The position numbers were made by a program, and so were the translations under genes. The notes beneath the pieces are model-generated. The model was not told the origin of the DNA. It did no database searches and saw nothing but the letters and a program-made list of their open reading frames with translations. Below are positions 10,056-18,469 of a DNA stretch of 60,841 nt, piece by piece (position 1 is the stretch's first letter; each line of letters begins with the position of its first letter). The stretch is from Streptomyces milbemycinicus (lineage in GTDB: Bacteria; Actinomycetota; Actinomycetes; Streptomycetales; Streptomycetaceae): contig NZ_MUNE01000184.1 in NCBI RefSeq assembly GCF_002154605.1, positions 1 through 60,841 of the forward strand, given 5' to 3'.

Positions 10056-10295
10056 AATTTCCCTTTCAGGTTGCACTGTCCCTCCGAACAAGGACGCTAC
10101 CACGAAACCCTGAGGTCAACTGCCCAGTAATCTTTGGGTAAATGGCCTCCGATGACCTGCACGGGAGGATACCGAAGCGAGTGCCACTCGGCCGGGAACA
10201 CGCATCCGCCAGGCATTGCCCCTCGTCATGCTGTTGGGGATCAACTGGCGGTTGCATTGAGGTGCGTTGGGTAGCACGGAGGAACTAAAAGAGAG

Positions 10296-10400
10296 TTTAC
10301 GGCAGATATTACCCATATCACCTTCGGGGAGGTGGCGGCGCGGTAAGGCGATCCATTCGTCGTGCATCTCGAAGAGCGCAGCGGAAACCAACCGGATGGT
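10296..10400 (-). pseudogene. C-terminal remnant of an IS256-family transposase
   Basis: The translation IRLVSAALFEMHDEWIALPR followed by RHLPEGD matches the C-terminal end of IS256 (Mutator-type) transposases, where LxxMHDEWxxxxRRYL is conserved. No catalytic region is present. The rest of 10056-10579 shows no other gene. Confidence 0.55.
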
Positions 10401-10579
10401 CCGACAACGCAACAACAGAGACCCCCACCGGCAACATCTGGATGGAGCGCGAACCGGAAGTCGCGTACTGCCGCGCCCTCTCCGGTCAGGACTTCGGCGT
10501 AGTCGGCTGACGCCCGGTTGCTGACGTCTCGTCATGTTGGGCGGGGTTCGGTACACAGCAGGCACGGACGTCCGCGATC

Positions 10580-10920
10580 ATGGAGTTCTCTACGCTCTGT
10601 GACCTTGGACTGCCCGTGCCTGCCGACGCATCATCTCTGATCTCCCCTGCCTTTGAACAGCTCAGACCGCATCCGGAAGTGTCCGGGAGCGATCTTCCGG
10701 ATCTGCTGGAACGCCTCGCGCAGGTCCCGGACCCGCGGGATCCGCGGGGAGTACGCCTCTCGTGACGCTCCTGGCACTGACGGCCTGCGCGGTCCTCGCC
10801 GGAGCGCGATCCCTGCTCGCGGTGAGTGAATGGGTGGCCGACGCACCGTCGGCCCTGCTCGAACGCTCGTGTTTCGCACTTTTGGGATCACCGGGTCGGT
10901 GGACGGGTGTGCGTTGATGC
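10580..10920 (+). pseudogene. N-terminal fragment of an ISAs1-family transposase with frameshift
   Basis: The first frame (PADASSLISPAFEQLRPHPE, then DLLERLAQVPDPRDPRGVR) and, after a frameshift near 10758, the second (LLALTACAVLAGARSLLAVS, EWVADAPSALLERS) together give the N-terminal domain of an ISAs1 transposase. The DDE domain is missing; an IS701-type element follows almost at once. Confidence 0.75.
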
Positions 10921-11019
10921 GCTCGATTGGGTGGCGCGAGACCGTACTGGTCATGGAATGTGACAGGTAGACAGAAGCATCGGCGGTGTCTGTTTCACCC
11001 AGTTGAGAGTGATCCGCCG

Positions 11020-12350
11020 ATGCTTCCAGTGGGCACGATACCGCCGTCCTTATCCGCTTTGCTGGCTGTCTGCCGTTCCTGCTTCACCACTCCGACGTTC
11101 CGCACGTTCTGTGTTCTGCTGACCGGGCTGATCGCGCAGACCCGCCGCCGCACAGTGTGCGGAATGTTGCTGGGCACGGGGCTGGAGCGGGTGTGGCACC
11201 ACGCCCGGTGCCACCGACTGTTCTCCACCGCCCGCTGGTCGGCCGACGAGGTCGGCCTGGCCCTGGCAGGTTTGGTCGTGGCACGTCTTCTCCCGGACGG
11301 TGCACCGCTGCAGGTCGCGGTCGATGACACCCTGTTCAAACGGTCGGGGAAGAAGGTGTTCGGCGCTGCCTGGCAGCACGACGGCGCCGCGAGGGGGCCG
11401 CGCCCGGCCGGCTTCGGGAACTGCTGGGTCATCGTCGGCATCGTGGTGACCGTGCCGTTTTTGACCCGGCCGGTGTGCCTGCCGGTCCTGGCCCGCCTAT
11501 GGCGCCCCAGACACACCGCAAAGATCGCCCTGGCCCGCGAGATGACCGAACTGCTCGCCACCCACTTCCCCGACCGCACCCTGCACACAGTCTCGGATGC
11601 CGCCTACGCCGGCGAGCACCTGCGCGGCCTCCACCCGCAGATCACCTGGACCAGCCGCCTGAAAGTCACCTCCGTACTGCACGAACTCCCACCCCCACGC
11701 ACGGGCAAGAAAGGACGCCCGCGCACCCGCGGCCCACGCCTGGGGACACCCACCGACCTCTCCCAGCTGCTGGACCGGCACCGAACCAAGGTCCGCCGCT
11801 ACGGACGCGTGGACACCGTCTTCCTCGCCGAGCGCACCTGCCTGTGGTACGGCTCCTTCCACACCCAACCTGTCCGGGTCGTACTGGTCTGGGACAGCAA
11901 CTGCGGCCCCGGCACCAGCCGGGACCGCGGCTACGGCGCCGCCCCTGGTCACCACCGACCTCACCACACCAGCCCAACAGATCGTGGAACGCTACGCGTC
12001 CCGCTGGGAGAATCGAGACCGCCTTCTTCAACGCCCGCCAGACCCTCGGCGTCGGCGAGGCCCGCAACCGCACCCACCGCGCAGTCGAACGCACCGTCCC
12101 CTTCGGTCTCCTCGCCTGCACCGTGGTCACCACCTGGCACGCGCTGGCCGGCCACCAACCCGCCGACACCGACGAACACCGCGCCAGAGCCCGCTGGTAC
12201 ACCACCAAAACCCAGCCCTCCTTCGAGGACATGACAGCCAAGCTCCGCCGCACAATCATCGCCCACCGTTTTCGCGGCCCACACCCCCACCAGGCACAAC
12301 CCGAAGAAATCCAGGCCGTCCTCACAGCCTGGGCCACCGCCGGAACCTGA
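11020..12350 (+). pseudogene. IS701-family transposase with two frameshifts
   Basis: The first 300 residues, from MLPVGTIPPSLSALLAVC, follow the IS701-type DDE transposase pattern: VAVDDTLFKRSGKKVFGA (first Asp), HTVSDAAYAGEHL (second Asp) and WTSRLKVTS. The reading frame then shifts near 11945 (to LVTTDLTTPAQQIVERYASR) and again near 12012 (to IETAFFNARQTLGVGEARNR, which holds the catalytic Glu region), after which it runs to a normal C-terminus at 12350. Two separate one-base shifts make this a dead gene unless they are sequencing errors. The candidate start at 10927 is too early; 11020 fits the family. Confidence 0.8.
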
Positions 12351-12380
12351 TCACTCAAGACCGCGAAACACAAGCGAACG

Positions 12381-13585
12381 TGTGGGTGCCGGGAATTATG
12401 TCACCCCGGCTGACCTGCTGGTTCGGATCTGCCCAGATCTCGGGAGCGGCGAGCCGTTTTGAGGCAGCGTGCTGGTCGTGGTGATACGGCTGATCTACCT
12501 GCTCGCCTGCCAGACCTTCCGATGGCTTGCCTTGCTCGCCCGTTCGGATGCCTCGAAGGACGCAGAGATCTTGATGCTCCGGCATCAGCTCGCCATAGCA
12601 CGCCGTGCCCAGCCACGGCCCCGCTTCTCGTGGAGCGACAGGGCCGTCATGGCGGCACTGCTCCGGATCGTCAGCACGCAGCGGCGTACCCAGGTGGCCT
12701 TGCTGGTCTCTCCGCGGTCGGTCCTTCGCTGGCACGCACGGCACATCGCATGGAAGTGGACCCACCCATCCCGTCGCCCCGGCCGACCACCCAAACCAGA
12801 GGCCCTGCGGCAACTGGTCGTGCGTTTGGCGCGGGAGAACCCTGGATGGGGATACCGCCACGTCCACGGAGAGCTCCTCGGCCTGGGCCGCAAGGTCGCC
12901 GCCTCCACCGTCTGGTCCATTCTGAAGCAAGCAGGGATCGACCCGTCGCCGCAGCGCGTGGACCGCTCCTGGGCCGCTTTCCTCAAAGCCCAGTCCTCCG
13001 CGATCGTAGCCACCGATCTGTTCCACATCGACACGGTCTTCCTGCGGCGCTGGTTCGTGCTGTTCTTCATCAACCACGGCACCCGCCGTGTGCACATCGC
13101 CGGCATCACCCGACACCCGACCGGCCCCTGGATCACCCAGCAAGCACGGAACTACCTCATGGACCTCGGCGACCATGCCAAGTCGATCAAGTTCCTCATC
13201 CGGGATCGCGGGGCCTACTTCACCGACAGCTTCGACGCCGTCTTCCAGGCAATTCGGCGTGCACGTCCTTCCAACACTGCCCCGGGTGCCGCGGATGAAC
13301 GCCATCGCGGAACGCTGGATCGGATCATGCCGACGCGAGGCGACCGACCGCATCCTGATCACGGGAGAGCGCCACCTACGCCTCGTCGTCAGTGAGTACG
13401 CGAAGCACTACAACCAACACCGGCCACACCGATCCCTCGGACAACGGCCGCCGGACCTACTCACCGAACCCGAACCACCCACCGCCACCGACAACGCTCG
13501 CATCCATCGACGCGATCGACTCGGCGGCCTCATCCACGAATACACGCAGGTCGCATAGGGGTGACACAGATTTCCGGCACCCACA
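12381..13585 (+). mobile_element. 1.2-kb IS, copy 3 of the family (defective)
   Basis: The tip TGTGGGTGCCGG (12381-12392) is matched by its inverse at 13574-13585. The surrounding two bases also match, so pairing extends to 12379 and 13587. It is in the opposite orientation to the copy at 6764-7965. Confidence 0.8.
12469..13558 (+). pseudogene. Integrase-core transposase with one-base frameshift
   Basis: The protein follows the intact copy at 6789-7877 from MLVVVIRLIYLLAC through FTDSFDAVFQAI, then changes frame at about 13250 and continues with FGVHVLPTLPRVPRMNAIAE to the normal end. The frameshift separates the first two Asp residues from the catalytic Glu, so the product would be inactive. 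Confidence 0.8.
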
Positions 13586-13673
13586 CGCTCCACCAGTACC
13601 AGCACGCTTCCTAATGCTGTTGTCAAGCCGTCGGAGTGCGACGCATGTGCGAGGTGAGTACGGGGTCATGTGC

Positions 13674-14132
13674 TCACGTGGTGTCCTCGGCTCCGGCCAT
13701 GTCGTACTCGTCGATGTCGAGCTCGGCTCCGGTGGCGTTGAGGAAGTCCAGGACCTTGCGGTCCAAGTGCCAGCCGAAGAGGTTGGGGGCGTCCGCTGCG
13801 CCTGGGTGGGCTTGGTCGGTGTCGTTGAAGTAGCGCACGATTTGAAGCACTGCTCCGCCGCCGGTGCGGGCCAGATGTCTGGTGAGGTCGCAGATGCGGT
13901 CCGTGTGGGGCTGAAGTCTGTCGAGAATGCAGGTGATCTGCTCGTCGACGCGCAGACCCGGCTCCCGGCAGACAACCATCCACGAGTGGTCGACCGGAAC
14001 CACCGCCGGCTCGGTGAACCGGCTTCCGCGAACAGTCACCTCGTCAGGGGTGATGCCCAGCTCGGAGGCCATGTCGTCTGCCGTGGTGTGCCGGCTGAAC
14101 AGTGCGAAGTAGGCGTACTGGCGAAGTGGCAT
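13674..14132 (-). CDS. DUF4279 domain protein
   Basis: The 152-residue protein starts MPLRQYAYFALFSRHTTADD and continues MASELGITPDEVTVRGSR, which follows the DUF4279 pattern (a Tyr-rich first strand, then a helix binding LGxxPdex and a conserved Gly). These small alpha/beta proteins are of unknown function; some behave as immunity proteins of polymorphic toxin systems. No partner toxin is next to it: an IS110 lies just upstream and an IS copy downstream, so any partner may have been lost. Confidence 0.6.
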   Translation of the reverse strand: MPLRQYAYFALFSRHTTADDMASELGITPDEVTVRGSRFTEPAVVPVDHSWMVVCREPGLRVDEQITCILDRLQPHTDRICDLTRHLARTGGGAVLQIVRYFNDTDQAHPGAADAPNLFGWHLDRKVLDFLNATGAELDIDEYDMAGAEDTT

Positions 14133-14189
14133 CCCGTGGAGGATAGCCGCGCGGGAAATGGGCCGACTGTGATTATGCGTGCCCAGCAG

Positions 14190-15386
14190 TCAGGCAGCCT
14201 CGGTGACCGGAGGTGTGACCTCATAGCACCGTCGGTCACGGATCAGGGCCCAGATGACGTTGACGCGTCGGCGGGCGAGCGCGAGCACGGCCTGGACGTG
14301 CTTCTTGCCTTCGGCGCGTTTGCGGTCGTAGAACATCCGCGAGTTCGGGTCGTAGCGGACGCTGACCAGCGCGGAGGTGTAGAAGACCCGCTGGAGTCTG
14401 CGGTGGTAGGTGACCGGCCGGTGGAGGTTGCCGCTGACCTTGCCCGAGTCGCGGGGCGCCGGGGCGACGCCGGCGAAGGCCGCCAGCGCGTCCGGGGAGT
14501 CGAACTCGTCCAGGCCGCCGCCGACAGCGGCCAGGAACTCCGCGCCGAGCACGGTGCCGATGCCCGGGACGCTCAGGACGATCTCGGCGAGCTCGTGCTC
14601 GTGAAACCCGCCCTCGATGAGCTTGTCCACCTCGGAGATCTGCTCGTTGAGGGCCATCACCTCCTCGGCCAGGGTGTGGACCAGCTTCGCGATGGTCTTC
14701 TCCCCGGGGATCGCGGTGTGCTGCCGCTCGGCCGCCTCGACGGCCGCTTCGGCCAGGGCTCGGGCGTTGCGGACCTTGCGGTTGGCCAGCCACTTCGTCA
14801 GCCGTATGACGCCGGCCCGGCGGATCGCGGCCGGGGTCTGGTGGCCCGTCAGCAGCCTGAGAGGCCCGGTGTTGGTGACGTCCAGGGCCCGCTCCAGAGC
14901 GGGGAACATGCTCAGCAGGGTGCCGCGCAGGCGGTTGACCACGCGGGTGCGGTCCTCGACCAGGTCGGCGCGGCGTCCGGTCAGCAGCCTGAGCTCGATG
15001 ACCGCTTCATCGCCGGGGCGGATGGGCCGCAGGTCGCGGCGCATCCTGGCCTGGTCGGCGATGACGTAGGCGTCGCGGGCGTCGGTCTTGCCCTCACCGC
15101 GGTAACCGTCGGACGCCCGGTTCACCAGGCGGCCGGGGATGTAGAGGACCTCCTGGCCGTGGTTGACCAGCAGGGCCAGCAGCAGCGCAGGTTCCCCGCC
15201 CGTCATGTCGATGGCCCAGGTGACCTGACGACCGTCGGCCAGGTCGAGGACGTCCCCGATGAGTTTCAGCAGCTCGGGTTCGTCGTTGGCGACCCGTCGC
15301 GACAGCAGGGTCTTTCCGTCTGTGTCCAGTGCGAGGCCGTGATGGTGGCCCTTGCCACTGTCGATCCCCGCCCATATCCGGCTCAT
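14190..15386 (-). CDS. IS110-family transposase (DEDD, RNA-guided type)
   Basis: The 398-residue recombinase has the RuvC-like DEDD domain at the N-terminus (WAGIDSGKGHHHGLALD; KTDARDAYVIADQ at about 100-112) and the transposase_20 domain with the catalytic Ser region at the C-terminus (VPGIGTVLGAEFLAA, FAGVAPAPRDSGK). No frameshift is seen, so it looks functional. IS110 elements have no usual inverted repeats and carry a bridge RNA in the non-coding end; here the non-coding flank is upstream of the gene at 15387 to about 15645, whereas the downstream flank is under 60 bp. It inserted beside the DUF4279 gene. Confidence 0.9.
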   Translation of the reverse strand: MSRIWAGIDSGKGHHHGLALDTDGKTLLSRRVANDEPELLKLIGDVLDLADGRQVTWAIDMTGGEPALLLALLVNHGQEVLYIPGRLVNRASDGYRGEGKTDARDAYVIADQARMRRDLRPIRPGDEAVIELRLLTGRRADLVEDRTRVVNRLRGTLLSMFPALERALDVTNTGPLRLLTGHQTPAAIRRAGVIRLTKWLANRKVRNARALAEAAVEAAERQHTAIPGEKTIAKLVHTLAEEVMALNEQISEVDKLIEGGFHEHELAEIVLSVPGIGTVLGAEFLAAVGGGLDEFDSPDALAAFAGVAPAPRDSGKVSGNLHRPVTYHRRLQRVFYTSALVSVRYDPNSRMFYDRKRAEGKKHVQAVLALARRRVNVIWALIRDRRCYEVTPPVTEAA

Positions 15387-15645
15387 CGTGCTCCTGACGT
15401 GCTGGTTCGTGCTGTTCGTGCCACGGACGACCTCGCCGGCATTGCTCTACACAGCGACTTGTTCGCACTTCCTAATCGGCGGCCGAGTCGTCGTGGGGCG
15501 CCGGGCGGCAAAGCTTGCTCAGCCATGGATCGGCAGCCGCCTGATAGCCACACCCAGCGCCCCTGGGCGACCCAACCCTACGAATGGCTCGGTCAACCCG
15601 ATCAAGAAGGTAGAGCCGCCTGAGCTGCGCGGATGATTTATCGGC
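15387..15645 (-). ncRNA. Putative bridge-RNA region of the IS110 element
   Basis: This 260-bp non-coding flank lies immediately upstream of the IS110 transposase start, the position from which IS110-group elements express the bridge RNA that pairs with donor and target DNA. It contains GC-rich potential stems (for example GGCGGC near 15480 with GCCGCC near 15538) and no credible ORF. I infer the RNA from position only; its loops and the exact left end of the element were not determined. Confidence 0.35.
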
Positions 15646-16210
15646 ACCCGCACAGTCCAGCAGCACTTGGCACACTATTTAGCACGCAAGGGCACCTGCC
15701 GACTGTCTCGCTACGGCGCCGCAGAGCCCGATAGGGCTCTCACGCCCTGGGAGTGCCCCGTCTGCCGGCGGACGCCAAGGGGCATTACCTCGTCTTGACG
15801 CGGCAGGTACCTTGCAGCCGGGACATCCGAGCACCATCTACCTGCGGAAACACGACGACCGAGGCCCTCAGCCCGCAGCTTCCCCCCTGTCGCATGGGGA
15901 GCACGAGATCGTGCTCCCACCCCGAAAGGGGGTCGAGAGCCGACAAGGGGTCCTTATGCCTCTCGATGCAGAGAGCATCCGAATCGATCGGGTGACGTCG
16001 GGGGTCTGTGGTTGACGACGGCGCACAGGGGCTCGGTACTGCGCTGTAGGTCTACCGGATCGGGTGACGGACGAATCGGACATGGTTGACACGTCTGCGA
16101 GTTGGGAGCACGAGGGCCCCCAGAGGGCTCCCACTTGCTCCCAGCCCGGACATGGTTAAGGCCGCCTCCGCTACCCGCGGAAACGGCCTCCGACCTGCGA
16201 TGATGCTGGT
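15646..16210. other. Gene-free stretch with hairpins
   Basis: No supported gene is seen in these 565 bp. A perfect 10-bp inverted repeat with a GA loop lies at 15897-15918 (arms GGGAGCACGA and TCGTGCTCCC), followed by a second short stem, ACCCC/GGGGT, at 15919-15933. Similar GGGAGCACGAG wording recurs near 16107. These may be terminator or processing structures belonging to an integrated element that ended at the adjacent tRNA fragment. Confidence 0.5.
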
Positions 16211-16251
16211 CGGGACGACAGGATTTGAACCTGCGACCCCTTGACCCCCAG
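16211..16251 (-). other. 3' fragment of tRNA-Pro(GGG); probable attachment-site scar
   Basis: Read on the minus strand, 16251 to 16211 gives the anticodon loop GGGGG region, the variable region, the T arm (GGTTCAAATCC) and the 3' acceptor strand ending CGTCCCG of a tRNA-Pro(GGG). The 5' half (D arm and 5' acceptor) is missing: the sequence diverges right after the anticodon loop. Such 3' ends are what site-specific integrases duplicate when an integrative element enters a tRNA gene, so this is probably one att end. The intact tRNA should be elsewhere in the genome. Confidence 0.75.
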
Positions 16252-16524
16252 CTCAAATGCGTCTGAGCGGCGTGCTCCAGTCCATTCATCGAGGTCACGG
16301 TCAAGCGAAATCAGCCGAGTAAAGGAGTCCGCGTCTACTGACCTCCGCGCTCCTGATTGGCTGAGAGCCGAGATCCTGACCGAGCATCGCATGTATCCAC
16401 TCTACGCCTGGCCTCTCTGCCCGGTACAGGGTCAGCCCGCTATAACGTCTGAGAATCACGCCACCAGCGAGTAACCTTTCCAAGCCCTACCCTTGCCGCT
16501 TTCCGGAACATCGTATGCGCGAGA

Positions 16525-16659
16525 GGGGTGGTTTGGTTGCTGGCCGAGACGAAAAACGAGGCGATCGGTCGAGGGCCCCCAGGCCACCACGGCCAGAAGC
16601 CAAATGCGCCCTTGACTGGTCGTCGCGTTTCTCGTCTCGGCCAGCAACCAAACCACCCC
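16525..16659. repeat. Long inverted repeat (34-bp arms, 33 matching)
   Basis: Arm 16525-16558 (starting GGGGTGGTTTGGTTGC) is the inverse of 16626-16659 with a single mismatch. Weaker pairing (about 70%) continues inward for another 20 or so bases, leaving a short GC-rich apex. The whole unit is about 135 bp with no gene inside. Candidates are a MITE-like element, a structured RNA, or a fold-back end of an integrated element. It lies between the tRNA fragment and the CRISPR-like repeats. Confidence 0.85.
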
Positions 16660-16824
16660 GCCTCTCGACCACGAAAGCGAAGCCGTCCCAGGCCCAACTA
16701 CGAATGTCGGCCCACATACCACAGGGGCCTTTACATCTCTCCTCTGGCATCAGCCGCAATTCGAGATCTTCTCTGCAGGCGTCGAGACAACCGTACGCAC
16801 ACGCGACCACGCTCACCGGCCTCA

Positions 16825-17009
16825 AGCCATCCCCACGCGTGGGAGCAGGTCTCCCGGTTGCAGGTGTCGTGTCGGCCGCAGGGCCATCCCGACGGGTGCA
16901 TCGAGTACAAGCCGGACTCGGGACCATCCCCGCGGGCGCGGGGAGCAGGTGAGGCCGCGCTTCTGGGGCGCGGCCTGAGCGGGACCATCCCCGCGGGTGC
17001 GGGGAGCAG
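16825..17009. CRISPR. Decayed type I-E-like CRISPR array (two good, two worn repeats)
   Basis: Two 28-nt repeats at 16921-16948 and 16982-17009 differ at one base (GGACCATCCCCGCGGG, then C or T, then GCGGGGAGCAG) and are spaced 61 bp apart, the period of type I-E arrays. Their sequence matches the actinobacterial I-E repeat type. Two degenerate versions lie upstream near 16825 (with a short deletion) and 16882, at 57- and 39-bp steps. No cas gene is in the window. The only well-defined spacer (16949-16981) contains a 9-bp perfect hairpin, which is odd for an acquired spacer. Confidence 0.55.
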
Positions 17010-17193
17010 TACGGACCCCTTGTCCAGCAGCTTGCACACAGTAGCGGCCTTTCTCGGAGCCGTAGAGCGCCAGACGGAGGAAGAGAATGCCGCTCCCAGC
17101 AGCCCGCTCCCGAGCACGCTCATCCTGCTACCTCACTCCTATATTCTGGCTCCTGTCGATTCCGGTGCCCGAAATCGCAAAGGAGGAGGAGCT

Positions 17194-17463
17194 GTGAGGC
17201 CAGCCACCACCGCAAAGCTCCGCGCCAACGCCACGACCATCCACCAGCTCGGACGCCGCCATGGCCTGCACTCCTTCGCCCTGAGCACCGAGCCCGGGGA
17301 ACTCGTCGCCACCCTGGACCCCAACCGCTCCTACTTCGACATCACCAGCTTCGAAAAAGACCTGTCCAGCATCCTCGGCGCCCTCGTGGAAGTCGTCCCA
17401 CGCGGCCCCGGAGTGGAAGTCGAAGAAACCGAACCCCTGAACGACCTCCGCGGGGCGGCATGA
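17194..17463 (+). CDS. MNT-like antitoxin lacking the nucleotidyltransferase motif
   Basis: The 89-residue protein starts at GTG 17194 behind a strong AAGGAGG. It resembles minimal nucleotidyltransferase antitoxins over LGRRHGLHSFAL, LDPNRSYFDITSFEKDLSSI and LGALVEVVPRG. The family's GSxARGE...DxD block is replaced by a shorter FALSTEPGELVATLD, so Gly-Ser and both catalytic Asp residues are gone and AMP transfer to the toxin is not expected. Its stop overlaps the start of the next gene (ATGA). It most likely pairs with the HEPN protein as an antitoxin acting by binding alone. Confidence 0.6.
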   Translation: MRPATTAKLRANATTIHQLGRRHGLHSFALSTEPGELVATLDPNRSYFDITSFEKDLSSILGALVEVVPRGPGVEVEETEPLNDLRGAA

Positions 17464-17816
17464 CCAACACACGCACCGACCGTGAACACCGGGAGCTGCT
17501 CCGCCTGACCGACGCAACGACAGCACTCGACCAAGCCCGCTCCCTCGTTCGTGACGGAACACCCAAGCCAGGAAACGAGCGCCTCCTCGCCTTGGCCTAC
17601 TGCATGCTCACCTTCGGCGAAATGCTCAAACAGGCATCTCACGGCATCGTGACACAGGCATACAGCGGCCCCATCGCACTGCGCGACAAACTCGCCCACG
17701 TACCACACCGCAAGCTCAACGCCGAAGTACTCGCCACCTCCGTCGAACGAGCCACCACCGAGATCCTTCCCCTGATCCAAGCCCGCATCCAAGACCTGAG
17801 CAACGCCGTCTCCTGA
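17460..17816 (+). CDS. HEPN/HepT-like toxin
   Basis: The 118-residue all-helical protein has the late motif PIALRDKLAHVPHRKLNAEV, in which RDKLAH fits the Rx4-6H signature of HEPN RNases (HepT, often DUF86). In HepT toxins Arg and His of this motif cleave RNA, and the cognate MNT protein neutralises them. The gene is translationally coupled to the MNT-like gene by a 4-bp overlap. It is full length for the family. Its activity is inferred, not shown. Confidence 0.6.
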   Translation: MTNTRTDREHRELLRLTDATTALDQARSLVRDGTPKPGNERLLALAYCMLTFGEMLKQASHGIVTQAYSGPIALRDKLAHVPHRKLNAEVLATSVERATTEILPLIQARIQDLSNAVS

Positions 17817-17861
17817 GATCAGACCCGCGAGTCGGCGCCACAGCCAACTCCCCGCAGAGGC

Positions 17862-17935
17862 GCGCCGACGCGGCGAGAGTTCCTCACCGCGCAGGCAGAC
17901 TCCATCATCGCCCGCGACTTCCTGCACATCGACCG
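17862..17935 (+). pseudogene. Integrase-core transposase fragment
   Basis: About 24 residues (REFLTAQADSIIARDFLHID) match the segment around the first catalytic Asp of integrase-core transposases. It is followed at about 17966 by sequence resembling the outer end of the IS at 30764-32016 (TTGCCGAGAATGCCATCCGC). Both are scraps. Confidence 0.5.
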
Positions 17936-18041
17936 CTGCGCTTCATGGTTCGCGACCGGGTGCGCTTGCCGAGAATGCCATCCGCCCTGGTCAAAGGCCT
18001 CCGCCGGGCCCCCGTGCCGCTCGAAAAGTCATCGCTGCATG

Positions 18042-18428
18042 TCATGCCGCATATTTGTACTCGTTGATGAGGCCGCCGAGGATCCGCGTGCGCAGGACTT
18101 TGCCGGTGCTGAGCGCATGCGCTGCGGCGGGTTGTTTGTGAGCATCGGGTGGTAGCTGGTTGCGAGCCTGGTGAGGGCGGTGTTCGTTGTAGTGCCGCTC
18201 GTAGGCCGCGAGGACGTGGCGGGCGTGGGCCTCGTTCATGATGAGGACGTGGTCGAGGGCTTCGCCTCGGATACTGCCGATGATGCGTGCGCAGTGCGCG
18301 TTCATCCGGGGAGCCTGTGGCGCACTTTAGAGGATCTGCACCTCCTCGGCCCGAAAGACGGCGTCGAAGACCTCGCCGTACTTACCGTCGCGTTCGCGTT
18401 CGCGCAGCAAGAAGCACAGGGACTCGAT
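18042..18428 (-). pseudogene. C-terminal part of an integrase-core transposase with stop codon
   Basis: The frame encodes KYGEVFDAVFRAEEVQIL, then a TAA near 18330, then SAPQAPRMNAHCARIIGSIR and RPHQARNQLPPDAH to the usual C-terminus LGGLINEYKYAA. The order matches the second half of the DDE domain, but the catalytic Glu position reads CARIIGS, without the expected Glu. Only the last third of the gene is left, cut off by the IS at 18470. Confidence 0.65.
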
Positions 18429-18469
18429 GCGTATGCCCAGGCCGGCGGTGAGACTCCGCGCCTGCTGCA

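Noticed and set aside
13392..15623. A 743-codon plus-strand frame covering the IS110 region
   Set aside because: It is the antisense of the IS110 transposase and neighbouring DNA; high GC keeps the frame open, but there is no RBS, domain or natural composition.
16171..16392. Short protein reading GSQVQILSSRP on the minus strand
   Set aside because: That peptide is the telltale translation of a tRNA 3' half and not a real protein segment.
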